Under the pieces are notes generated by a model. The model saw nothing but the letters and a program-made list of their open reading frames with translations, was not told the origin of the DNA and made no database searches. From assembly GCA_902490055.1 (NCBI GenBank), contig CABUCP010000259.1:1-5334 (forward strand): a stretch of 5,334 bases of DNA, given 5' to 3'. Positions 1-5,334 of the stretch are shown in pieces. The stretch is from an uncultured Klebsiella sp. GTDB taxonomy: Bacteria; Pseudomonadota; Gammaproteobacteria; Enterobacterales; Enterobacteriaceae. Both the position numbers and the translations under genes were made by a program. Position 1 is the first letter of the stretch, and the number at the start of each line of letters is the position of its first letter.

Positions 1-28
1 TCATCTTTTCTCACTCTGCGCGCAAAGG

Positions 29-57
29 ATGCCATGTCGCCCCGGTCTCGCTATACT
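29..57 (+). promoter_or_regulatory. Candidate sigma-70 promoter of ybjD
   Basis: A -10-like TATACT at 52-57 (5 of 6 consensus bases) lies 17 bp downstream of ATGCCA at 29-34 (4 of 6 match to TTGACA). This predicts a start near A64/A65 and a leader of about 35 nt before the ybjD ATG. An AAGGAG at 69-74 would sit almost at the 5' end of that transcript. The spacing is ideal but the -35 is mediocre, so this is a pattern-based inference. Confidence 0.45.
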
Positions 58-98
58 GCTGATAACTGAAGGAGAATGTTGCGCCAGGCGGAGGGGAT

Positions 99-1757
99 AT
101 GCATCTTGAGCGTGTAGAGATCGTCGGATTTCGCGGCATCAACCGTTTATCGTTGATGCTTGAGCAAAATAATGTCCTGATCGGCGAGAACGCATGGGGT
201 AAATCCAGTCTGCTGGACGCCCTGACGCTGCTATTATCGCCGGAATTTGAGCTGTACCATTTTGTCCGTGATGACTTCTGGTTCCCGCCCGGGGATGTTC
301 AGGGGCGCGAGCACCATCTGCATATCGTTTTAACCTTTCGCGAAAATGAGCCCGGCCGTCATCGGGTACGGCGTTTTCGCCCATTGAGCGACTGTTGGGT
401 GCCGTGCGATGACGGCTATCAGCGAATCTTCTATCGTCTTGAGGGCGAGCTGGCCGATGACGACAGCGTGATGACGCTGCGCAGCTTTATTAACTGCGAA
501 GGAGAGGCGCTGGATCTGGATGATATCGATGAACTAGCACGCCATCTGGTACGCCTGATGCCGGTGTTGCGTCTGCGCGACGCCCGCTTTATGCGGCGTA
601 TTCACAATGGTACCGTACCGCATTCGCCGCAAATTGAGATAACCGCCCGCCAGCTGGATTTTCTCTCCCGTGAGCTGGTCAATCACCCGCAAAATCTTAC
701 CGACGGGCAAATTCGTGAAGGGCTCTCGGCGATGGTGCAGCTATTGGAGCATTATTTCGCCGAGCAGAGCAGCGCGCAAAGCCGCAACCGGCTAATGCGC
801 CGGCGCTCGCATGATGAACAGCGCAGCTGGCGCTACCTCGATATTATCAACCGGATGATTGATAAACCCGGCGGGCGCAGCCATCGGGTGATCCTGCTTG
901 GGTTGTTCTCCACTTTATTGCAGGCGAAAGGGACAATCCGCCTCGATCGCGATGCGCGACCGCTGCTGCTGATCGAAGACCCGGAAACCCGTCTGCATCC
1001 TATTATGCTTTCCGTGGCCTGGCATTTACTTAACCTGCTGCCATTGCAGCGGGTTACCACAACCAATTCCGGCGAGCTTTTGTCGCTAACGCCGGTGGAG
1101 CACGTGTGCCGGCTGGTACGCGAATCGTCGCGCGTCTCGGCGTGGCGGCTGGGGCCCGGCGGCATGAATGCGGAAGATAGCCGCCGTATCGCATTCCATA
1201 TCCGCTTCAACCGCGCTTCATCGCTGTTCGCCCGCTGCTGGCTGCTGGTGGAAGGTGAAACCGAAACCTGGGTGATTAACGAACTGGCGCGCCAGTGCGG
1301 GCATCATTTCGATGCCGAAGGGGTGAAGGTGATTGAATTTGCCCAATCAGGGCTTAAACCGCTGATTCGATTTGCCCGTCGGATGGGAATCGAATGGCAC
1401 GTGCTGGTCGACGGCGATGAAGCCGGGAAAAAGTATGCCGCGACCGTATGCGGGCTACTGAATAACGATCACGAACTTGAGCGCGTTCACCTCACTACGC
1501 TTCCGGCAATGGACATGGAACACTTTATGTATCGTCAGGGCTTTGACGATGTTTATCATCGGGTTGCGCAGATCCCGGATAATGTTCCGATGAACATGCG
1601 GCGGGTGATCACCAAGGCGATTCACCGCTCATCAAAACCTGATTTGGCGATTGAGGTGGCGATGGAGGCCGGGCGGCGTGGAGTCGATGCTGTCCCAACG
1701 CTACTGAAGAAAATGTTTTCCCGCGTGCTGTGGCTAGCGCGCGGACGCGCTGATTAG
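99..1757 (+). CDS. ybjD: OLD-family ATPase/TOPRIM nuclease-like protein YbjD
   Basis: This 552-residue protein matches the length and, from memory, most of the sequence of E. coli YbjD, an overcoming-lysogenization-defect (OLD) family protein. The N-terminal ABC-type ATPase half shows a Walker A GENAWGKS at residues 29-36 (K35), a PGGRSHR stretch near 257-263 where the family signature loop is expected, and a Walker B LLLIEDPE at 289-296. The usual H-loop histidine appears to be Asn323 (TTNSGELL), as I recall for E. coli YbjD. The C-terminal TOPRIM half has VEGETE at 384-389 (E385), LVDGDEAG at 436-443 (D438, D440) and MDMEH at 471-475, so the metal-binding acidic set looks intact. No signal peptide is seen, so it is probably cytosolic. 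The start is supported by GAGGGG at 91-96, and there is no in-frame start upstream. DNA cleavage is inferred from the family; the physiological role is unknown. Confidence 0.93.
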   Translation: MHLERVEIVGFRGINRLSLMLEQNNVLIGENAWGKSSLLDALTLLLSPEFELYHFVRDDFWFPPGDVQGREHHLHIVLTFRENEPGRHRVRRFRPLSDCWVPCDDGYQRIFYRLEGELADDDSVMTLRSFINCEGEALDLDDIDELARHLVRLMPVLRLRDARFMRRIHNGTVPHSPQIEITARQLDFLSRELVNHPQNLTDGQIREGLSAMVQLLEHYFAEQSSAQSRNRLMRRRSHDEQRSWRYLDIINRMIDKPGGRSHRVILLGLFSTLLQAKGTIRLDRDARPLLLIEDPETRLHPIMLSVAWHLLNLLPLQRVTTTNSGELLSLTPVEHVCRLVRESSRVSAWRLGPGGMNAEDSRRIAFHIRFNRASSLFARCWLLVEGETETWVINELARQCGHHFDAEGVKVIEFAQSGLKPLIRFARRMGIEWHVLVDGDEAGKKYAATVCGLLNNDHELERVHLTTLPAMDMEHFMYRQGFDDVYHRVAQIPDNVPMNMRRVITKAIHRSSKPDLAIEVAMEAGRRGVDAVPTLLKKMFSRVLWLARGRAD

Positions 1758-1778
1758 CGTGAACTCCTTGCTTTTCAA

Positions 1779-1808
1779 TGAGCGGTGGGGGAAATATTCT
1801 GCCGCTCA
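1779..1808. repeat. Imperfect hairpin between ybjD and macA
   Basis: TGAGCGG at 1779-1785 is complementary to CCGCTCA at 1802-1808, giving a 7-bp stem around a 16-nt loop that begins 21 bp after the ybjD stop. Neither strand carries a T-run after the stem, so it is not a canonical intrinsic terminator. It may attenuate or stabilise the 3' end of ybjD mRNA, or be chance. Confidence 0.3.
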
Positions 1809-1860
1809 ATGGTCCCCGTCAGGCCGCTGCCGCCGCCAATCTTCAACAAACGTTAAGCGT

Positions 1861-1869
1861 TGCTAAAAT
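1861..1869 (+). promoter_or_regulatory. Candidate extended -10 promoter of macAB
   Basis: TGCTAAAAT at 1861-1869 combines a TG extension with a 5-of-6 -10 hexamer (TAAAAT). This can compensate for the weak -35 region around 1841-1847 (CTTCAAC). The predicted transcript start is near 1876, leaving a leader of about 65 nt before the macA ATG. A second -10-like hexamer, TAGAAT at 1898-1903, has no good -35 partner. The choice between them is inference; a promoter somewhere in this gap is expected because macA follows a separate gene. Confidence 0.45.
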
Positions 1870-1873
1870 TCTG

Positions 1874-1900
1874 GGTTCGGTTAGCCGTCGGTTCCGTTAG
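1874..1900 (+). promoter_or_regulatory. GGTT direct repeats, possible degenerate PhoP box
   Basis: GGTTCGGTTAG (1874-1884) recurs as GGTTCCGTTAG (1890-1900), an 11-bp repeat with one mismatch and a 16-bp period. Within it, GGTTAG (1879-1884) and GGTTCC (1890-1895) are separated by exactly 5 bp. That is the hexamer-N5-hexamer layout of the PhoP box (T/G)GTTTA-N5-(T/G)GTTTA, each half matching 4 of 6. The site falls just downstream of the candidate macA start, where a bound regulator would block transcription. PhoP repression of macAB is reported in Salmonella; the assignment here is inference. Confidence 0.3.
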
Positions 1901-1941
1901 AATCATCGTCCGAGCTGCGGGGACAACATCAGGAATTTTTT

Positions 1942-3057
1942 ATGACATTTAATGGAAAACGCAGGAAAGTCTGGTGGCTGTTGGCGCTGGTGGTGGTGAT
2001 AGCGGCGATCTGGGGATGGCGTATTCTCAATGCGCCGCTGCCGCAGTATCAGACGCTGGTAGCGCGTAAGGGCGATCTGCAGCAAAGCGTGCTGGCCACC
2101 GGCAAACTGGATGCGCTGCGTAAAGTCGACGTCGGCGCGCAGGTCAGCGGCCAGCTAAAAACGCTGCGCGTCAATATTGGCGATAAGGTGCAGAAAGACC
2201 AACTGCTGGGGGTTATCGACCCGGAGCAGGCGGAAAACCAGATTAAAGAAGTGGAAGCCACGCTGATGGAACTGCGGGCGCAGCTAAAGCAGGCGCAGGC
2301 CGAGCGTAAGCTGGCGCAGGTGACGCTTGCACGTCAGCAACAGCTGGCGCAGCGCCAATTGGTTTCGCGTCAGGAACTGGACACCGCCGCCACCGATCTG
2401 GCGGTAAAAGAGGCGCAAATCGGCACCATCGAGGCGCAGATTAAACGCAACCAGGCGACCCTCGATACCGCAAAAACCAACCTTGACTACACGCGCATTC
2501 TGGCGCCGATGTCCGGCGAAGTGACGCAAATTACCACTCTGCAGGGGCAGACGGTCATTGCCGCCCAGCAGGCGCCGAACATTCTGACGCTGGCGGACCT
2601 CAGCACCATGCTGGTGAAAGCCCAGGTCTCGGAAGCGGACGTCATTCATCTTAAGCCGGGGCAAAAGGCGTGGTTTACGGTACTCGGCGATCCGCTAACC
2701 CGTTACGAAGGGACGCTGAAGGATATTCTACCGACGCCGGAAAAGGTCAACGACGCCATCTTTTATTATGCGCGTTTCGAAGTACCGAACCCACAAGGCA
2801 TCCTGCGCCTGGAGATGACCGCGCAGGTACATATCCAACTGGCTGAAGTTAAAAACGTCATTACTATCCCACTGAGCGCGCTGGGCGATGCCATTGGCGA
2901 CAACCGCTACAACGTGCGTTTATTGCGTACCGGTGAAGTTAAAACGCGGGAAATCGTCATTGGGGCCCGCAACGACACCGATGTGGCGGTGGCAAAAGGT
3001 CTGGAAGAGGGTGATGAAGTGATTATCAGCGAAAGCGCGCCCGGGGCGGCAAAATGA
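1942..3057 (+). CDS. macA: Macrolide efflux periplasmic adaptor MacA
   Basis: MacA is the membrane-fusion subunit of the MacA-MacB-TolC tripartite pump. The 371-residue length equals E. coli MacA and long blocks are recognisable. A single N-terminal membrane anchor (about residues 11-28, after basic KRRK) places the rest in the periplasm. The first half of the biotinyl-lipoyl domain follows (around 45-93, with GAQVSGQL). An alpha-helical coiled-coil hairpin (about 95-183) carries the TolC-contacting RxxxLxxxxxxS tip motif as R131, L135 and S142. Then come the second lipoyl half (APMSGEV, 188-194), a beta-barrel, and a membrane-proximal domain. Q209, in the loop reported to form the MacA gate ring, is conserved. 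The start is supported by AGGA at 1931-1934 followed by a T-rich 7-nt spacer. It is the first gene of an operon with macB. No truncation is visible. Confidence 0.97.
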   Translation: MTFNGKRRKVWWLLALVVVIAAIWGWRILNAPLPQYQTLVARKGDLQQSVLATGKLDALRKVDVGAQVSGQLKTLRVNIGDKVQKDQLLGVIDPEQAENQIKEVEATLMELRAQLKQAQAERKLAQVTLARQQQLAQRQLVSRQELDTAATDLAVKEAQIGTIEAQIKRNQATLDTAKTNLDYTRILAPMSGEVTQITTLQGQTVIAAQQAPNILTLADLSTMLVKAQVSEADVIHLKPGQKAWFTVLGDPLTRYEGTLKDILPTPEKVNDAIFYYARFEVPNPQGILRLEMTAQVHIQLAEVKNVITIPLSALGDAIGDNRYNVRLLRTGEVKTREIVIGARNDTDVAVAKGLEEGDEVIISESAPGAAK

Positions 3058-5000
3058 CGGCGCTGCTCGAACTGCGTGATATTCGCCGCAGTTATCCCTC
3101 GGGCGACGGCGATGTCGACGTGCTGAAGGGAATAACCCTCAGCATCGCCGCCGGGGAAATGGTGGCGATCGTCGGGGCTTCTGGGTCCGGCAAATCGACG
3201 TTGATGAATATTCTTGGTTGTCTTGATAAACCAACCAGCGGTACCTATCAGGTCGCCGGCACCGACGTGGCGCGCCTGAGCGGCGATGAGCTGGCCAGGC
3301 TGCGCCGTGAACACTTTGGCTTTATCTTCCAGCGTTATCACCTGTTGTCGCATCTGACGGCGGCGCAAAACGTAGAAGTTCCGGCCATCTACGCTGGCAA
3401 AGAGCGGCGGCTGCGCCTTGAGCGGGCGCGAGATTTACTCCAGCGGCTGGGGCTGGGCGAACGGGCGGAATACTTTCCATCACAGCTTTCCGGCGGCCAG
3501 CAGCAGCGGGTGAGTATCGCCCGCGCCCTGATGAACGGCGGCGAGGTGATCCTTGCCGATGAACCGACCGGGGCGCTGGATAGCCACTCCGGCGAAGAGG
3601 TGATGGCGATTCTGCATCAGCTCAAGGCGCAGGGGCATACGGTGATTATCGTGACCCACGACCCGCAGGTGGCGGCGCAGGCGGAAAGAATTATCGAGCT
3701 GCGCGACGGTGAAATCGTGCGTAATCCACCCTCGCCAGCACAGGCTGCAGGCGGTGTTCTGCGCCCGGAAGTCAGCGCGGAGCCTTCCGTCTGGCGTCAG
3801 TTCAGCAGCGGTTTCCGCGAGGCTCTGGTGATGGCCTGGCGAGCGATGGCGGCGAATAAAATGCGCACGCTGCTAACCATGCTCGGGATTATTATTGGTA
3901 TTGCTTCAGTGGTCTCTATTGTGGTGGTTGGCGATGCGGCAAAACAGCTGGTGCTGGCCGATATCCGCGCAATCGGTACCAATACCATCGACGTCTATCC
4001 CGGTAAGGATTTTGGCGATGATGACCCGCGTTATCAGCAGGCGTTAAAATATGACGATTTGCTGGCTATTCAAAAACAGCCGTGGGTCCGTTCCGCGACG
4101 CCGGCGGTGTCAAAAAGCCTGCGCCTGCGCGCCGATAATATCGATGTGGCGGCCAGCGCTGAAGGCGTTGGCGCGCAGTATTTCAACGTTTACGGCATGA
4201 CGTTCAGCGAAGGGAACACCTTCAATGAGCTGCAGCTCAACAGCCGGGCGCAGGTGGTGGTGCTGGATAGCAACGCTCGTCGCCAGCTATTCCCGCACAA
4301 GGCAAAAGTGGTCGGCGAGGTGATTCTGGTCGGCAATATGCCGGCAACTATCGTCGGCGTGGCCGACGAGAAACAGTCGATGTTCGGCAGCAGTAAAATT
4401 CTGCGCGTCTGGCTACCTTATTCTACGATGGCCGGGCGGGTGATGGGGCAATCCTGGCTGAACTCAATCACCGTCCGCGTGCAGGAAGGCTACGATAGCG
4501 CTACCGCCGAAGAACAGCTGATGCGTCTACTTGAACTGCGTCATGGCAAAAAAGATGTCTTTACCTGGAATATGGACAGCATCTTGAAAACGGCGGAAAA
4601 GACCACACATACTTTACAGCTGTTTCTGACGTTGGTGGCGGTCATCGCGTTGGTGGTCGGCGGGATTGGGGTGATGAACATCATGCTGGTGTCGGTGACA
4701 GAACGCACTCGTGAAATTGGTATCCGCATGGCGGTTGGCGCGCGGGCCAGCGATGTGCTGCAGCAATTTCTGATTGAGGCGGTGCTGGTTTGCCTGGTGG
4801 GCGGCGCGCTCGGCGTGAGTCTATCGCTGATGATCGCGTTTATCCTGCAGCTGTTCTTACCCGGCTGGGAGATCGGCTTTTCACCGCTGGCGCTGCTGAC
4901 CGCGTTTGGGTGTTCGACGCTGACCGGCGTGCTGTTTGGCTGGTTGCCAGCGCGTAATGCCGCGCGGCTGGACCCTGTGGATGCGTTGGCACGGGAGTAA
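3054..5000 (+). CDS. macB: Macrolide export ABC ATPase/permease MacB
   Basis: MacB is the inner-membrane ATP-driven engine of MacAB-TolC and works as a dimer by mechanotransmission. The substrates known for the family include macrolides, enterotoxin STII, lipopeptides and protoporphyrin. The 648 residues equal E. coli MacB. The N-terminal nucleotide-binding domain has Walker A GASGSGKS (41-48), Q-loop Q93, signature LSGGQ (145-149), Walker B VILADE (165-170), D-loop ALDS (174-177) and H-loop H202. A variable linker (about 224-245) follows. The permease part has TM1 about 273-294, a large periplasmic domain about 295-520, and TM2-TM4 near 522-548, 571-600 and 611-632. [10 protein letters not shown] (515-524) precedes TM2. 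The ATG overlaps the macA stop as ATGA (3054-3057), and only a weak GGGG (3043-3046) precedes it, so translation is probably coupled to macA. All ATPase motifs are intact. Confidence 0.97.
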   Translation: MTALLELRDIRRSYPSGDGDVDVLKGITLSIAAGEMVAIVGASGSGKSTLMNILGCLDKPTSGTYQVAGTDVARLSGDELARLRREHFGFIFQRYHLLSHLTAAQNVEVPAIYAGKERRLRLERARDLLQRLGLGERAEYFPSQLSGGQQQRVSIARALMNGGEVILADEPTGALDSHSGEEVMAILHQLKAQGHTVIIVTHDPQVAAQAERIIELRDGEIVRNPPSPAQAAGGVLRPEVSAEPSVWRQFSSGFREALVMAWRAMAANKMRTLLTMLGIIIGIASVVSIVVVGDAAKQLVLADIRAIGTNTIDVYPGKDFGDDDPRYQQALKYDDLLAIQKQPWVRSATPAVSKSLRLRADNIDVAASAEGVGAQYFNVYGMTFSEGNTFNELQLNSRAQVVVLDSNARRQLFPHKAKVVGEVILVGNMPATIVGVADEKQSMFGSSKILRVWLPYSTMAGRVMGQSWLNSITVRVQEGYDSATAEEQLMRLLELRHGKKDVFTWNMDSILKTAEKTTHTLQLFLTLVAVIALVVGGIGVMNIMLVSVTERTREIGIRMAVGARASDVLQQFLIEAVLVCLVGGALGVSLSLMIAFILQLFLPGWEIGFSPLALLTAFGCSTLTGVLFGWLPARNAARLDPVDALARE

Positions 5001-5007
5001 GGTGATA

Positions 5008-5036
5008 AAAATGCCAGTCAGAAGGACTGGCATTTT
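5008..5036. terminator. Bidirectional intrinsic terminator between macB and cspD
   Basis: A 12-bp perfect stem (5008-5019 with 5025-5036, core ATGCCAGTC/GACTGGCAT) closes on the 5-nt loop AGAAG. The arms end in A and T tracts: the + strand reads GGCATTTTATTA after the stem core, and the - strand reads GGCATTTTTATC. The hairpin begins 8 bp after the macB stop and lies 33 bp beyond the cspD stop, so it can end transcription of both convergent genes. Confidence 0.93.
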
Positions 5037-5068
5037 ATTAGCAGGATGTACACAATGAAGCAAAAGAG

Positions 5069-5290
5069 TTATGCAGCCGCTTCTGCTTCCACAGGAACAA
5101 TCACGCTGGCGTGATTGCCTTTCGGCCCCTGGTGAACATCAAACCGAACGGCTTGCCCGGCTTTTAGCGTTCTGTAACCATCCATCTGGATGGTGGAGTA
5201 ATGGGCGAAAATGTCTTCGCCGCCGCCCTCAGGGCAAATAAAACCGAACCCTTTGGCATTGTTGAACCACTTAACAGTACCTTTGCTCAT
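5069..5290 (-). CDS. cspD: Cold-shock-domain protein CspD, replication inhibitor
   Basis: This 73-residue single cold-shock domain is closest to E. coli CspD (74 residues as I recall), a stationary-phase/starvation-induced paralogue that is not cold induced. CspD binds single-stranded DNA/RNA, inhibits DNA replication, and is reported as a Lon substrate. The sequence shows KWFN (7-10), RNP1 KGFGFI (13-18) and an RNP2-like DIFAHY (26-31). The RNP2-like segment has Ala29 and Tyr31 in place of the VFVHF pattern of CspA, which is a CspD hallmark. Nucleic-acid-stacking aromatics W8, F15, F17 and F28 are present. The Ala/Glu tail (VEAEAAA) follows the domain. The start is set by a very strong ribosome binding site. 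It is convergent with macB and shares its terminator. In E. coli it is followed on the other side by divergent clpS-clpA, which would lie beyond this window. Confidence 0.96.
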   Translation of the reverse strand: MSKGTVKWFNNAKGFGFICPEGGGEDIFAHYSTIQMDGYRTLKAGQAVRFDVHQGPKGNHASVIVPVEAEAAA

Positions 5291-5296
5291 GATGTT

Positions 5297-5304
5297 ACCT
5301 CCCT
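5297..5304 (-). promoter_or_regulatory. Strong ribosome binding site of cspD
   Basis: On the minus strand AGGGAGGT lies 6 nt before the cspD ATG. It is a near-perfect Shine-Dalgarno sequence and clearly the strongest of the four genes, consistent with a protein made in large amounts when its promoter is on. Confidence 0.85.
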
Positions 5305-5310
5305 ATGTAC

Positions 5311-5334
5311 TCGCCCTCGGCGACAACGATCGCC
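5311..5334 (-). repeat. Alternating inverted repeats in the cspD leader
   Basis: On the plus strand the pattern is TCGCC (5311-5315), CTC, GGCGA (5319-5323), CAACGA, TCGCC (5330-5334). The middle arm can pair with either outer arm, giving two mutually exclusive 5-bp GC-rich hairpins just upstream of the cspD ribosome binding site. Whether the segment is transcribed is unknown because the cspD promoter is not visible; the window ends inside it. Confidence 0.35.

Noticed and set aside
1..4. Minus-strand ATG at the window edge, considered as the start of aqpZ
   Set aside because: Only the start codon and one base are visible, that base (A) does not fit the Met-Phe start I recall for AqpZ, and the upstream GAGAAAAG is a weak ribosome site.
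833..1210. Minus-strand 125-codon open frame inside ybjD
   Set aside because: It lies wholly within the well-conserved ybjD coding frame, has a low-complexity Arg/Ser-rich translation and no recognisable domain. It is a GC-rich shadow ORF.
1779..1808. Inverted repeat considered as a ybjD terminator
   Set aside because: No T-run follows the 7-bp stem on either strand and the loop is 16 nt, so it is listed only as a repeat.
1609..1809. Minus-strand 66-codon frame running from the ybjD 3' end into the gap, considered as a ybjX remnant
   Set aside because: Its translation shows no similarity I recognise to YbjX, and most of it is antisense to the conserved YbjD C-terminus.
2907..3368. Minus-strand 153-codon open frame across the macA-macB junction
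   Set aside because: It is antisense to two intact, confidently identified genes; its translation resembles no family I know, and long antisense frames are common at this GC content.
99..5000. ybjD plus macAB considered as a new defence or toxin-export system
   Set aside because: The genes have separate promoters, a 184-bp gap and unrelated known roles, and the same neighbours occur in E. coli as ordinary core genes.

Overview
The window looks like core chromosome from an enteric gammaproteobacterium (Enterobacterales). The GC-rich codon use and protein sequences close to, but distinct from, those of E. coli suggest the Klebsiella/Raoultella/Enterobacter group. The genus is an inference from recalled protein sequences, not a database match. 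There are four complete genes, no RNA genes, no CRISPR array and no insertion sequence.

Layout: bases 1-98 are a short leader with a plausible sigma-70 promoter. Next comes ybjD (99-1757, +), a stand-alone OLD-family ATPase/TOPRIM nuclease-like protein. A 184-bp gap (1758-1941) holds an imperfect hairpin without a T-run, a candidate macA promoter, and GGTT-type direct repeats that resemble a degenerate PhoP box. macA (1942-3057, +) and macB (3054-5000, +) overlap by the 4-bp ATGA and form an operon. A strong hairpin at 5008-5036 has A- and T-rich flanks and serves as a shared bidirectional terminator for macB and the convergent cspD (5069-5290, -). The last 44 bases hold the cspD ribosome binding site and leader; the cspD promoter is probably beyond the window edge.

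How the genes work together: MacA (periplasmic adaptor anchored in the inner membrane) and MacB (ABC-type mechanotransmission ATPase) assemble with an outer-membrane TolC channel, encoded elsewhere. They expel macrolides, enterotoxin-like peptides, lipopeptides and porphyrins from the periplasm. YbjD and CspD both belong to nucleic-acid biology (a DNA-processing ATPase/nuclease candidate, and a stationary-phase single-strand nucleic-acid binder that inhibits replication). They appear to be neighbours only, since neither is co-transcribed with macAB.

The order ybjD-macA-macB-cspD matches E. coli, except that the ybjX gene I recall lying between ybjD and macA is absent. I see no convincing new multi-gene system. 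The points most worth checking are the PhoP-box-like repeats in the macA promoter, the missing ybjX, a possible short upstream ORF overlapping the ybjD start, and the orphan OLD nuclease itself.
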